From Sedimentitalea xiamensis (lineage in GTDB: Bacteria > Pseudomonadota > Alphaproteobacteria > Rhodobacterales > Rhodobacteraceae): a stretch of 64,000 bases of DNA. Made by a program: the position numbers and the translations under genes. Below are positions 37,698 to 46,665 of this stretch, piece after piece. The stretch is taken from the NCBI RefSeq assembly GCF_030164465.1, contig NZ_JASNJE010000015.1, forward strand, positions 1 to 64,000, in the 5' to 3' direction. Below the pieces are notes generated by a model that searched no databases, was not told the origin of the DNA, and saw only the letters and a program-made list of their open reading frames with translations. Each line of letters opens with the position of its first letter. Position 1 is the stretch's first letter.

Positions 37698-38183
37698 ATG
37701 ACCCCGGAAGAGATCGCGAAACTGCCCTATCGCCGTTGCGTCGGTGTCATGCTGATGAACGCCGAGGGCGAGGTGTTCGTGGGACAGCGCAACGACCGGC
37801 ACCACGAGGCCTGGCAAATGCCGCAGGGCGGGGTGGACAAGGGGGAAGATCCGCGTCAGGCGGCGCTGCGCGAGCTTCGGGAAGAAACCGGCGTCACCCC
37901 CGACCTGGTCGAGATCGTTGCCGAATCCGACGACTGGCTGCCATACGACCTGCCCCACGACATCGTGCCGAACATCTGGAAGGGCCGTTTTCGCGGGCAG
38001 GAACAGAAATGGTTCCTGATGCGGTTTCTGGGACGGGACGATCAGGTGAAGATCGACACCGAACATCCGGAATTCACCACCTGGAAATGGCAGGCCGTGG
38101 ATCAGTTGGTGGACCGGATCGTGCCCTTCAAACGGCAGGTTTACGAACAGGTTCTCAAAGTCTTTTCGGCGCACCTGGGGTAA
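37698..38183 (+). CDS. rppH: RNA pyrophosphohydrolase
   Basis: This 161-residue Nudix hydrolase removes pyrophosphate from the 5' end of mRNA and starts decay. The Nudix box [20 protein letters not shown] is complete, and [17 protein letters not shown] and [15 protein letters not shown] match RppH. The ATG at 37698 follows AAGGAG; longer open frames upstream are not supported. A small GAAGGC/GCCTTC hairpin (38191-38205) lies just past the stop. Confidence 0.95.
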   Translation: MTPEEIAKLPYRRCVGVMLMNAEGEVFVGQRNDRHHEAWQMPQGGVDKGEDPRQAALRELREETGVTPDLVEIVAESDDWLPYDLPHDIVPNIWKGRFRGQEQKWFLMRFLGRDDQVKIDTEHPEFTTWKWQAVDQLVDRIVPFKRQVYEQVLKVFSAHLG

Positions 38184-38335
38184 GGTCGCCGAAGGCAGGG
38201 CCTTCTCGGGTCCGCAAACGCCGCAAGGGCGCCTTGGCTGATTGGTGTGGGGGTTCGCGCCGTCACGCCTTGCTCCAAAGCGGGCGGACGACGGAAATTC
38301 GTGCTATGATGGGGTTTTTCGAGGGGGAATTTCCG

Positions 38336-38686
38336 ATGTCAAATGGCCTTATCATTGTCGTTGTCGTTATTGCTGGTGTGGTGATTTTTCTCATTTTCGA
38401 TGCTTTCGGGCGATGGATCGCGTCGCTGGGCGGAGCCTGCGTTCTGAAAAAGTCGATGATCCTCAAGGATGCCTGCGTCGGGGGCTGTCTGCCCGGACAA
38501 CGCTGTGTCGCGCTCACGACCCGGCCGTATTTCCTGTTCGGCACCCAGGCCGCGACCTGTGGATGCGTGCCTGTCGGGACCGGCGGCACGCCGGTCACGC
38601 CTCCGCCCGGACTTCCGCCTTTGCCGCCCGGCCCGACGCCGAGTTCCGGCGGAAGCGGTGGCGGTAGCACGGCAAGCGACGACTGA
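38336..38686 (+). CDS. small membrane-anchored cysteine-rich protein
   Basis: The 116-residue product has an N-terminal transmembrane helix (GLIIVVVVIAGVVIFLIFDAF). Six cysteines lie within about 60 residues (GGAC, DAC, GGC, QRC, ATC, GC), and the tail is Pro- and Gly/Ser-rich, ending TASDD. The cysteine domain is probably outside the cytoplasm and disulfide-linked. I do not recognise a family. GAGGGGG before the ATG at 38336 decides the start; an ATG at 38309 is in frame but less well placed. Confidence 0.65.
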   Translation: MSNGLIIVVVVIAGVVIFLIFDAFGRWIASLGGACVLKKSMILKDACVGGCLPGQRCVALTTRPYFLFGTQAATCGCVPVGTGGTPVTPPPGLPPLPPGPTPSSGGSGGGSTASDD

Positions 38687-38694
38687 CGCCGACG

Positions 38695-39291
38695 CTAGTC
38701 GAAGATCGGAATGTGGCGTCCGGAGTCGCGCGGGAGTTTGCCGGTGAGACGCGGATCGTCGGCGATTTCGACCTGCTGCCGGATCGGCACGAAACCGCTG
38801 CGCCGGTAGAATGGCAGGGCCGCCGGGCTGTCCAGGGTGCAGGTGTGCACGGTGAAGCGCCTGATCGGGCGCGACCAGGCGCGGGCGATCGCATGGTTCA
38901 TCATGAACCGTCCCGCCCCGGCGCCGATCAGGTCGGGGGTCACACCGAAAAAGGCCAGTTCGCAGGTGTCCCGGTCGCGGAAGTCCAGTTCCACCAGGCC
39001 GGCGGAATGATCGCCGGCCATCAGTGCGTAAAGTTCGACTTCGGGCGCGTTCAGGATCGCCGACAATTCGGCGTCGTTCATGTTCAGCCGTGAGAACCAC
39101 AGCCAGTCCTGCCCGCCAACCCGCTGGAAAAGGTCGCGATACCAGTCGAGATCGGGGGTGGCGACCCGATCCAGCGTTATGCTTTCCGGTTCGGGCACCG
39201 GGCGCGGCGCGGCCTGTGCGGTCATTTCCAGGTGGGTCACGACCGTCGCGACCTTGCCGGGGGGCACATCGTGAAAACCGTCCGCCAGCAT
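38695..39291 (-). CDS. GNAT-family N-acetyltransferase
   Basis: The 198-residue protein has a GNAT domain over its C-terminal two thirds: AGLVELDFRDRDTCELAFFGV, then LIGAGAGRFMMNHAIARAW (acetyl-CoA loop) and SPAALPFYRRSGFVP. Substrate unknown. The ATG at 39291 lies four bases after the stop of the adenosine kinase-like gene, so nth, the kinase and this gene form an operon. Earlier in-frame starts run through the kinase gene. Confidence 0.88.
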   Translation of the reverse strand: MLADGFHDVPPGKVATVVTHLEMTAQAAPRPVPEPESITLDRVATPDLDWYRDLFQRVGGQDWLWFSRLNMNDAELSAILNAPEVELYALMAGDHSAGLVELDFRDRDTCELAFFGVTPDLIGAGAGRFMMNHAIARAWSRPIRRFTVHTCTLDSPAALPFYRRSGFVPIRQQVEIADDPRLTGKLPRDSGRHIPIFD

Positions 39292-39295
39292 GGGG

Positions 39296-40285
39296 TCAGA
39301 CCAGCCCGCGGTCGCGCAACAGGTGCAACACGTCGGTTTCCGGGCGCGGCCCGATATGGGAGATGACCTCGCTCGCGCAGACGCAGCCGATGCGGGCGCA
39401 GGTTTCCAGATCGCGCCCCTGTGCAAGCCCAAACAGGAACCCGGCGGCGAACTGGTCGCCGGCGCCGGTCGCGTCGACCGGAACGATCCTGTCCACCGGG
39501 ACGTCGATCCGCGAGGTGCCCTCCATCACCGAAACGCCATCGCCGGAGCGGGTGCAGACCACGAGCGGGCAGAGCGCGGCGGTCATCATCAGCGCGTCAT
39601 CCAGGTGGTCGGTTTCGAACAGCGACTGGATTTCGGCCTCGTTGCCAATGACGAAATCCAGGTCGTGCTGGATCAGCGAGATGAAATCCGAACGGTGGCG
39701 GTCGACGCAGAACGGATCCGATATGGCGATGCCGGTCTTGCCGCCGCCGGCGCGGGTGGCGCGGGCGGCTTCGCGAAAGGCGGTCTTTCCCGCGTCGTGA
39801 TCGAACAGGTAGCCTTCGAGGAACATGATCTTCGCGTTGCCGGACACATTGTCCGGCACGTCGGCGGACGTCAGCCCGGTGGAAATGCCAAGATAGGTGT
39901 TCATCGACCGTTCGCCATCGGGCGAGACGAAGATCATCGAGCGCGAGGTCGGGTCGGATCCGTTCGCGACCGGAGGGTTGACGAAATCGATGCCGACTTC
40001 GTTCATCGCATCGGCATAGAACCGTCCCAGAGCGTCGTCGCGCACCCGTCCGATGAACGCGGTGTCGAGACCCAGCGCCCCCGCGCCGGCGATGGTGTTG
40101 GCGACCGAACCGCCCGGTGTCTGCACCCGGCCGTCCATCGCGCCGTAAAGCTGTTCGGCGCGCTCGCGCTCGATCAGCTGCATGATGCCTTTTTCGATGC
40201 CCATATGCGCCAGGAAACTGTCGTCCGACTGGGTGATGACATCGACGACGGCATTGCCGATCCCGACCAGATCGTAGGTTTTCAT
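39296..40285 (-). CDS. PfkB-family adenosine kinase-like sugar kinase
   Basis: The 329-residue kinase starts MKTYDLVGIGNAVVDVI. It has the PfkB signatures GGSVANTIAGAGALG near the N-terminus and VDATGAGDQFAAGFLFGLA with the catalytic aspartate. The overall match is to the adenosine kinase-like PfkB group conserved in alphaproteobacteria, which would phosphorylate adenosine or a related nucleoside. Its start overlaps the stop of nth (ATGA). Confidence 0.88.
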   Translation of the reverse strand: MKTYDLVGIGNAVVDVITQSDDSFLAHMGIEKGIMQLIERERAEQLYGAMDGRVQTPGGSVANTIAGAGALGLDTAFIGRVRDDALGRFYADAMNEVGIDFVNPPVANGSDPTSRSMIFVSPDGERSMNTYLGISTGLTSADVPDNVSGNAKIMFLEGYLFDHDAGKTAFREAARATRAGGGKTGIAISDPFCVDRHRSDFISLIQHDLDFVIGNEAEIQSLFETDHLDDALMMTAALCPLVVCTRSGDGVSVMEGTSRIDVPVDRIVPVDATGAGDQFAAGFLFGLAQGRDLETCARIGCVCASEVISHIGPRPETDVLHLLRDRGLV

Positions 40286-40926
40286 TCGGTCTTGTCCTCG
40301 TATTGGCACAGATCGCGGATGATGCAGGTCGGGCACATGGGCTTGCGCGCCTTGCAGTGATAGCGTCCGTGCAGGATCATCCAGTGATGCGCGTGCTGCT
40401 GGAAATCGGCGGGAATGTTGTCTTCGATGGCGCGTTCCACGGCTTCCACATCCTTGCCCGGTGCGACGCCCGAACGGTTGCCGAACCGGAAGATGTGGGT
40501 GTCGACCGCCTGCGCGGGCATGTGCCACCACATATTCAGCACCACATTGGCGGTCTTGCGCCCGACGCCCGGCAGCGATTGCAGCGCGGCGCGTGAATTG
40601 GGCACCTCGCCGCCGTAGTCGTCGACGAGAATCCGGCTCATCTTCATGACGTTCTTCGCCTTCTGGCGGTAGAGTCCGATGGTCTTGATGTGCTCGGTCA
40701 GCCCGTCAATCCCGAGCTCGAGCATCTTCTGCGGCGTGTCGGCGATCTGAAACAGGGCGCGGGTGGCCTTGTTCACGCCTGCGTCCGTGGCTTGTGCGGA
40801 CAGGGCCACGGCGACGACCAGCGTATAGGCGTTCACATGCTCAAGCTCGCCCTTCGGTTCGGGGTCCGCGGCATGAAACCGGGTAAAGATCTCGCGGATC
40901 GTGTGATAGTCGAGTTGTTTGGCCAT
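40282..40926 (-). CDS. nth: endonuclease III
   Basis: The 214-residue DNA glycosylase/AP lyase removes oxidised pyrimidines. The helix-hairpin-helix LPGVGRKTANVV contains the catalytic lysine, VDTHIFR the catalytic aspartate, and the C-terminal CKARKPMCPTCIIRDLC supplies four cysteines for a [4Fe-4S] cluster. The ATG at 40926 follows AAGGCGGG. First gene of a three-gene operon. Confidence 0.96.
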   Translation of the reverse strand: MAKQLDYHTIREIFTRFHAADPEPKGELEHVNAYTLVVAVALSAQATDAGVNKATRALFQIADTPQKMLELGIDGLTEHIKTIGLYRQKAKNVMKMSRILVDDYGGEVPNSRAALQSLPGVGRKTANVVLNMWWHMPAQAVDTHIFRFGNRSGVAPGKDVEAVERAIEDNIPADFQQHAHHWMILHGRYHCKARKPMCPTCIIRDLCQYEDKTE

Positions 40927-40996
40927 GCCCGCCTTAATGCCGCGCCGGGCGTGGGGCTGCAACGGGAAAGGCGGGATTCGGTTTGACTCCGCGTTG

Positions 40997-41572
40997 CTAT
41001 CTCCGCTCCAGCAACTGATCCTTCATCTCTAGGAACTCTGCCTCCGAAATGTGCCCATCGTCGCGCAGCTTTCCCCATTTCAGAAGTTCGTCGGCAACAG
41101 ACTGGCCGGTTCGAAACTTTCGGACCTTCAAGCGTGACGGCGTATTCGAACTACTGCGCACCGTCTTGACGCTTGAACGGAACACCCCATGCCCATTGAT
41201 CCAATCGTTATGTGCAGACAGTGGCTCCAGAAACAGAGCTTTCTGCGCCACCATCAAAGCCAACGCCGAAAGCGCCAGGATACCGAAGACAATGGCCTGT
41301 TCGAGATCGTCACTATAGTATTCCTCTGTGGCATAGCAGTAAGTGAAATAGGCCGTTGCAAGGAACGTGAGTGCGAAAAGCAACTGCGCATATCCGTCAA
41401 TGACCCGCGATGCGAACGCGATGAAACCACAATCCTTCTTTCGGTCGGCCATGACCAAACCGAAGATCAGCATGATCATTGGAATGATGCCGAAAATGGC
41501 AATCGAATAAGCAAGAAGCAGAAGGAAGAAGACGAACAAACGCCCGTAGGCGTTGCTGGAAATCGGGGACAT
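40997..41572 (-). CDS. membrane protein with C-terminal SHOCT domain
   Basis: The 191-residue protein has several hydrophobic helices (FVFFLLLLAYSIAIFGI, MIMLIFGLVMA, LLFALTFLATAYF, IVFGILALSALALMVA). It ends in a SHOCT motif (ADELLKWGKLRDDGHISEAE), a short helical domain found at protein ends. Function unknown. The ATG at 41572 is preferred because AGGA precedes it at good distance. The DNA of this gene is less GC-rich and uses more A/T-ending codons than its neighbours, suggesting recent acquisition. Confidence 0.7.
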   Translation of the reverse strand: MSPISSNAYGRLFVFFLLLLAYSIAIFGIIPMIMLIFGLVMADRKKDCGFIAFASRVIDGYAQLLFALTFLATAYFTYCYATEEYYSDDLEQAIVFGILALSALALMVAQKALFLEPLSAHNDWINGHGVFRSSVKTVRSSSNTPSRLKVRKFRTGQSVADELLKWGKLRDDGHISEAEFLEMKDQLLERR

Positions 41573-41757
41573 GCTGGTTCCTACTCGTTTTTTCGGATTC
41601 AGCACCATGAAAATGGCAGCAATGCGCCAATCACGGGGCAATCGCCGAAGCCGCCAAGAATCTTTGGCAACGAGTGACCCGTCCACTAACCGCAGCTTTC
41701 GGGTCGCGGCGGCGGCGCAGGGCGCTTATTCTCCTTCCGTAGACGGAGGCCAGAACC

Positions 41758-42615
41758 ATGAACATGCAAACCACCGAAGACGGCTATCATTTCCACGTCA
41801 TTCGCCGCGCGATCGAACTGATTGACCAGGGCGGCGAAGGGCTGACGCTGGAACAACTCGCGGCGCAGATGGACATGAGCCCGGCGCATTTCCAGCGGCT
41901 GTTTTCCCGCTGGGTCGGCGTGTCGCCGAAACGCTACCAGCAATACCTGACGCTGGGCCACGCCAAGACCCTTTTGCGGGAACAGTTCACCACGCTGGAG
42001 GCAAGCCACGGAGTTGGCCTGTCCGGTGGCGGGCGTCTGCACGACCTCTTTCTGCGGTGGGAGGCGATGAGTCCCGGCGAATTCGCCCGCAAGGGCGCGG
42101 GACTCACGATCTACTGGGGCTGGTTTGACAGCCCGTTCGGTCCGGCCCTGGTGATGGGCACCGACAAGGGTATCTGCGGCATCGGATTTGCCGCCGAGAC
42201 CGGCGAAGAGGCGACGATGGAGGATCTGCTGTCGCGCTGGCCGCTGGCCGATTTCGTCGAGGATCCGACGATGTTGCGGCCTTGGGTTCTGGCGGCCTTC
42301 GGGGCCGAAAGCGCCGATCTCGGCAAGACGCCGCTTTTCCTGATCGGCGCGCCTTTCCAGATCAAGGTCTGGGAAGCCCTGCTCACAATCCCGTCGGGCC
42401 AGGTGACGACCTATTCCGAAATCGCCGAGGCGATCGGCAGTCCCCGCGCGGTTCGGGCCGTCGGCACCGCGGTCGGGCGCAATCCGGTCAGTTGGCTCAT
42501 TCCCTGCCACCGGGCGTTGCGAAAATCGGGCGGTCTTGGCGGATACCACTGGGGCTTGCCGGTCAAACGCGCGATGCTGGCATATGAAACGGCGCGGGCG
42601 GGTGGGCTGTCCTGA
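41758..42615 (+). CDS. Ada-like methylated-DNA-cysteine methyltransferase with AraC HTH
   Basis: The 285-residue protein joins an N-terminal AraC helix-turn-helix domain (about 10-105; LTLEQLAAQMDMSPAHFQRLFSRW) to an O6-methylguanine-DNA methyltransferase. The latter has the acceptor Cys250 in IPCHRALRKSGGLGGYHWG. It lacks the N-terminal zinc Ada domain that senses methylphosphotriesters in Escherichia coli Ada. It probably repairs alkylated guanine and may control its own synthesis. Confidence 0.92.
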   Translation: MNMQTTEDGYHFHVIRRAIELIDQGGEGLTLEQLAAQMDMSPAHFQRLFSRWVGVSPKRYQQYLTLGHAKTLLREQFTTLEASHGVGLSGGGRLHDLFLRWEAMSPGEFARKGAGLTIYWGWFDSPFGPALVMGTDKGICGIGFAAETGEEATMEDLLSRWPLADFVEDPTMLRPWVLAAFGAESADLGKTPLFLIGAPFQIKVWEALLTIPSGQVTTYSEIAEAIGSPRAVRAVGTAVGRNPVSWLIPCHRALRKSGGLGGYHWGLPVKRAMLAYETARAGGLS

Positions 42616-42761
42616 ACTGGACCGGCGGCGTCCGACGCCGGAAAATGGGCGACCTTTCGCCGAAAATGGCGAATTTCCGGCTTGAGCGAACCCGTGCGGG
42701 ATGTGCTATGCTCCGGGCAACCGCCTCCGATCAACGGGGGCCGAGCAGAAGGCCGATCACC

Positions 42762-43421
42762 ATGACATTCAAGATCACCGTTTCCGCGGCACTTTCCGCC
42801 ATGCTGGTGCTGGGGGCATGCAACAATCCGGCAAACATGACCATGAACAACGACCCCAACGCCAAGGCAAAGCAGGGGGCGCTGCTCGGGGCCGCCGTGG
42901 GCGCGGGGCTGTCCGCCGCCACCGGCGGCGAAGGCGCCAACATCCTGCTCGGGGCCGCCGCCGGCGCCGCCGCGGGCGGGATCGTCGGCAACCAGCTGGA
43001 CAAGCAGGCCGCCGAATTGCGGTCAGAACTGGCCAACGACGGGATCACCATCACCAACGCCGGGGATCGCCTGATCGTGTCCCTGCCGCAGGACATCACC
43101 TTCGATACCGACAGCGCCGCTGTCCGGTCGTCGCTGCGCGCCGATCTGGGCCGGGTCGCGAACAACCTGAACCGGTATCCCGATAGCAGCGTGCAGGTGA
43201 TCGGCCATACGGACAACACCGGCGATGCGACCTATAACCTTGGCCTGTCCCTGCGCCGCGCGACCGCTGTTGGCGATATCCTGGCCGCCGACGGGGTCGC
43301 GGCAAGCCGTATCGCCACCGTCGGCCGGGGCGAAGAGCAGCCGCTGGCGTCGAACCTGACGGAAGAGGGTCGCGCCCGGAACCGCCGGGTCGAGATCGTC
43401 GTGATCCCGAGAAACGGGTAA
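42762..43421 (+). CDS. OmpA-domain lipoprotein (YiaD-like)
   Basis: The 219-residue product has a lipoprotein signal with lipobox LGAC. A glycine-zipper region (GALLGAAVGAGLSAATGG and GAAAGAAAGGIVGNQ, about 38-80) follows, with a C-terminal OmpA domain that binds peptidoglycan (ITFDTDSAAVR, VIGHTDNTGDATYN, RRVEIVVIP). It anchors the outer membrane to the wall. Start at 42762 begins the signal; the longer frame is not supported. Confidence 0.92.
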   Translation: MTFKITVSAALSAMLVLGACNNPANMTMNNDPNAKAKQGALLGAAVGAGLSAATGGEGANILLGAAAGAAAGGIVGNQLDKQAAELRSELANDGITITNAGDRLIVSLPQDITFDTDSAAVRSSLRADLGRVANNLNRYPDSSVQVIGHTDNTGDATYNLGLSLRRATAVGDILAADGVAASRIATVGRGEEQPLASNLTEEGRARNRRVEIVVIPRNG

Positions 43422-43488
43422 AAATACTGGCAGCCTCCGGGTCCTGCCTCTAAGTGGTTGGGTGAAGACCAGAAAGAGGCCGCATATC

Positions 43489-44031
43489 ATGGCAGATCCC
43501 GTCCTTGTCGGGCTATCCGGCGCCCTGCGCGCAGAGTCCACCAACCGGAAACTGATCCGCGAGGCGGCCCGCCTGTTCGGGCCATGCCGGTTCGTCGAAC
43601 TGGACCTGCGGCTGCCGCTTTTCGATGCCGATGTCCAGGAGTCAGACGGCGTGCCCGATGCGGTACAGGCCATCGCCGACCAGATCGCCGCCGCTGATGC
43701 GGTGGTGATTTCGACGCCGGAATATAACAAGGGTCCGTCCGGCGTTCTGAAAAACGCCCTGGACTGGATCAGCCGGACAAAAGGCAACCCGTGGCAGGAC
43801 AAGCCGGTCGCGGTCATGTCCGCGGCGGCGGGACGGGCCGGCGGCGAACGGGCGCAGATGGTTCTGCGCGGATTCATGGTGCCGTTTCAAACCCGTATCC
43901 TTCAGGGTCCGGAAGTCCACGTGGCCGACACGCGCAAGCAGTTCGACGAACGGGGACGGCTGACCGGCGAACTCTATATCAAGACGCTTCAGGCGCTGAT
44001 GGACAAGCTGCGCAACGAAATCGACCGGTAG
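43489..44031 (+). CDS. NADPH-dependent FMN reductase
   Basis: This 180-residue flavodoxin-fold reductase has LSGALRAESTNRKLIREA for the phosphate loop and ISTPEYNKGPSGVLKNALDW, the signature of the chromate/azo/quinone reductase group. It likely reduces quinones or flavins with NADPH. The ATG at 43489 follows AAAGAGG. The gene is between two unrelated genes and its substrate cannot be predicted. Confidence 0.92.
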   Translation: MADPVLVGLSGALRAESTNRKLIREAARLFGPCRFVELDLRLPLFDADVQESDGVPDAVQAIADQIAAADAVVISTPEYNKGPSGVLKNALDWISRTKGNPWQDKPVAVMSAAAGRAGGERAQMVLRGFMVPFQTRILQGPEVHVADTRKQFDERGRLTGELYIKTLQALMDKLRNEIDR

Positions 44032-44086
44032 GCCGTCATGTGATCCGGGATTGCCCCGTGATCGCAATGAACCTACGATCCTGGGC

Positions 44087-44896
44087 ATGAAACCCGTCCA
44101 TCCCGCAACCGAAACCTGCACCGATGTCATGGACCCGGCGCGCGCCAGGGCGTTCCAGATCGCGCTTGGCCACCCTGCCGACATCGCCGAGGGCGGACCG
44201 CTGCCGCCGTTCTTTCACCAGCTCTATTTCTGGACGCCGCATGCGCCGGAACATCTGGGTCGGGACGGGCATCCGAAAGTCGGCGGGCTGATTCCCGATC
44301 TCGGCCTGCCGCGCCGGATGTGGGCCGGAGGGCGGATCGGATTCGCGCATCCATTGCGCGCCGGCGTCCCCGCCGAACGGCGCACCGTGGTCGAGAAGGC
44401 GGAACACAAGCATGGGCGCAGCGGACCGCTTGGCTTTGTCACCTTGCGGCACGAGATCCGGCAGGCGGGGTCGGTCTGTCTGACCGAATGGCAGGATCTC
44501 GTCTACAGGCAGGACCCCGATCCGGATGCGGCGCGTCCGACGCCGCCCGTGGCGCCCACGGATGAAACCGAAAGCCGCGAGTTGAGCTTCAGTTCGACGC
44601 TCCTGTTCCGATACTCCGCGCTGACCTTCAACGGCCACCGCATCCACTACGATCTGGACTATGCGCGCGGCGTCGAAGGTTACGAAGGGCTGGTCGTGCA
44701 TGGCCCGCTGCTGGCGCAACACCTGATGCTGATGGCCGAGGAACTGGTCGGGCCGCTGGCGCAATTCGCATTCCGCGCCGAGTCGCCGCTGATGCATTTC
44801 GAAACGGCGACCCTGTGCCGGCATGGCACCGATCTCTGGGTGCGGGGGCCGGATGGGCGCGGCGTGATGACGGCCAATGCGGTGCCCCAGCTCTGA
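44087..44896 (+). CDS. MaoC-type/FAS1-like dehydratase (mesaconyl-C4-CoA hydratase type)
   Basis: The 269-residue protein has an N-terminal FAS1-like dehydratase domain (FFHQLYFWTPHAPEHLGRDGH, PRRMWAGGRI) and a C-terminal hot-dog half (SALTFNGHRIHYDLDYARGVEGYEGLVVHGPLLAQ). The FNGHRIHYD and VVHGP motifs are those of mesaconyl-C4-CoA hydratase and hydroxyacyl dehydratases. It probably hydrates an enoyl-CoA, but no linked pathway genes are nearby. The start is set at 44087, where the family homology begins. Confidence 0.85.
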   Translation: MKPVHPATETCTDVMDPARARAFQIALGHPADIAEGGPLPPFFHQLYFWTPHAPEHLGRDGHPKVGGLIPDLGLPRRMWAGGRIGFAHPLRAGVPAERRTVVEKAEHKHGRSGPLGFVTLRHEIRQAGSVCLTEWQDLVYRQDPDPDAARPTPPVAPTDETESRELSFSSTLLFRYSALTFNGHRIHYDLDYARGVEGYEGLVVHGPLLAQHLMLMAEELVGPLAQFAFRAESPLMHFETATLCRHGTDLWVRGPDGRGVMTANAVPQL

Positions 44897-44910
44897 CGCG
44901 GAGGGCGGAG

Positions 44911-45570
44911 TCATTCGCCCTCATACGATCCTGAACCGAGAGCGACCCCGTTCAGGTGAAGGCTGTAGAGCAGCAATTGCAAACGGTCCGCGACCGGCCC
45001 CAGCCCTGTCGGCCCGCGCCACAGAAGATAGGGGTCGGCGGGACGAACCCGCCGCTCGACAAGGCGGGGCTGTGTCAGGTTCGGGGGCTTTTGCGCGGAC
45101 CGGTCGGAAGGCGACGGTTGCGGCCGGGTGTAAGGACGGCATCCTTCCAGCCGCCCCATCTCTTCGTTGATATTGTGGCCATTGACGGTGCAGACGGCGG
45201 TTTGCGCCGTCACCGTTCCGGCGATCGTGCAACGCACATGCCCGGCCCGCAGAAAGGTGTTGAGCAGCGCCTTCGCGTCCCGCCCCTCTGGCGTGTCCGC
45301 CGGTGGGCAGGTCACACCGTCCAGGGCGAACTGGACGCCATCGAGTTCGATCCGGTCGCCGCTGAGTGCGCTCCAGATACGGGGCCGGTTGGACTTCGCG
45401 CTGGCCGATCCGTCCGTTTCGGGGCGGGCTGCGCCCTGCGACCTTGGTTCGCCGGCGGTCGAGTCCGGTCCCGCCGCGACCGCGAATCCGGCCCAGCAGA
45501 CGAAGAGACCTGCCAGAACCATCCGGACGGGCCGGGTGCATCCGGTTCGAACTGGCTCTCCCCGGATCAT
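44911..45570 (-). CDS. exported SNase-like domain protein
   Basis: The 219-residue protein has a signal segment (VLAGLFVCWAGFAVAAG, after a 16-residue basic leader). Its central region (LSGDRIELDGVQFALDGVTCPPADTPEGRDA) resembles the start of thermonuclease (SNase/OB) domains. The full set of nuclease active-site residues is not evident, so it may be an inactive relative. A Pro/Arg-rich C-terminal part is unique. Its start overlaps the stop of the FAD-oxidoreductase gene (ATGA). Confidence 0.65.
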   Translation of the reverse strand: MIRGEPVRTGCTRPVRMVLAGLFVCWAGFAVAAGPDSTAGEPRSQGAARPETDGSASAKSNRPRIWSALSGDRIELDGVQFALDGVTCPPADTPEGRDAKALLNTFLRAGHVRCTIAGTVTAQTAVCTVNGHNINEEMGRLEGCRPYTRPQPSPSDRSAQKPPNLTQPRLVERRVRPADPYLLWRGPTGLGPVADRLQLLLYSLHLNGVALGSGSYEGE

Positions 45571-46601
45571 AGCGATGCCTCGACCCGAAAGTCTTCGGGG
45601 ATCGTGTCGCGGTCGTCCAGCACAAGCTCCGCTATCACCTCGGCCACCTTGGGCGCCATTCCGAAGCCGATCTTGAAGCCGCCGTTGGCGATGAAATGGA
45701 AAGGGCGGGCCGGATGCCGGCCCAGCATCGGGGCGCGGCTCTTGCTGCGCGGCCGGACCCCGGCCCAGCGGTTGATCACCGGGGCGCCATGCAGAACCGG
45801 CATCGACGCCATCGCACGGTCGATCAGCGCATCCAGTTGCGCGTCCGTGGTCGCCGCGTCGTCAAAAGCGCGTTCGCTGGTGGACCCGATGGCGAGCGTG
45901 CCGTCGGCATGGGGGATCAAATGCAGGCCGTCGATGAACAGTTGCGGCTGCCGCGCGGCGTCAAAACGCAGCAGCGCCGCCTGCCCCTTGACGCCGGTGC
46001 CGACCGGCCGGCCCAGTTCCGCACTCAGTTCGGCAAGCCCGGCGGCCCCTGTGGCGTGGACGATCTTTCCATGATCCTCGCCCTCGGGACGGACAGGAAC
46101 CCCCAGAACCGCGAGTGCCGCGACCAGCGCGGCGCAGGCCCGGCGCGGATGCATCCGGGCGCTGAGCGTGTCGCGGATGATGTAGCCCGTCGCACTGGGT
46201 GGCGCCCAGGTGCCGATTTCCTCCGCCGGCACGACAAGCCATCGGGCCTTTCCCTGCCAGAGCCTGTCGGCGGTGACGGCGCGGGCGCGCGCCAGATCCA
46301 GCGCGCGCTGGTCGCCGATCGGTTGCAGGCGTCCCGTCCGGGCATATCCGGGGCTGACGCCGCCGGTCCGTTCCACCGCGTCCCAGAACCCCTGCGCCAT
46401 CAACAGGCTGTCCAGTTGGAACGCCTTCTTGTCATTCCAGTTCTCCGGCACATGCGGGGCCAATGCGCCGACCAGGCCGCCCGAGGCTCCGGCCCCCGGA
46501 CCATGCGGGTCGATCACCTGCACCTTGGCGCCGCGACGGGCGCAGGCCCAGGCGATGGACAGTCCGAATATCCCCGCGCCGCGCACGGTCACGTCCACCA
46601 T
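45567..46601 (-). CDS. FAD-dependent oxidoreductase, MnmC C-terminal-domain type
   Basis: The 344-residue DAO-family flavoprotein has an N-terminal FAD fold (VRGAGIFGLSIAWACARRGA), GAGASGGLVGALAPH and, at the C-terminus, FIANGGFKIGFGMAPKVAEV. Similar proteins carry out the oxidative step that removes the carboxymethyl group from cmnm5U34 of tRNA. The divergent neighbour, 64 bases away, is mnmD, which does the following methylation. Together they would correspond to bifunctional MnmC. The role is inferred from this pairing; glycine oxidase is an alternative. Confidence 0.8.
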   Translation of the reverse strand: MVDVTVRGAGIFGLSIAWACARRGAKVQVIDPHGPGAGASGGLVGALAPHVPENWNDKKAFQLDSLLMAQGFWDAVERTGGVSPGYARTGRLQPIGDQRALDLARARAVTADRLWQGKARWLVVPAEEIGTWAPPSATGYIIRDTLSARMHPRRACAALVAALAVLGVPVRPEGEDHGKIVHATGAAGLAELSAELGRPVGTGVKGQAALLRFDAARQPQLFIDGLHLIPHADGTLAIGSTSERAFDDAATTDAQLDALIDRAMASMPVLHGAPVINRWAGVRPRSKSRAPMLGRHPARPFHFIANGGFKIGFGMAPKVAEVIAELVLDDRDTIPEDFRVEASL

Positions 46602-46665
46602 TGCTTATCCTTCCGCGTTACGCCATTGCTCGCGGCGATTGGCAGGTATTTTAGGATCTATTCCG

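Noticed and set aside
42645-42761. Longer N-terminus for the OmpA-domain lipoprotein
   Set aside because: The lipoprotein signal with LGAC begins at 42762; upstream codons would bury the signal.
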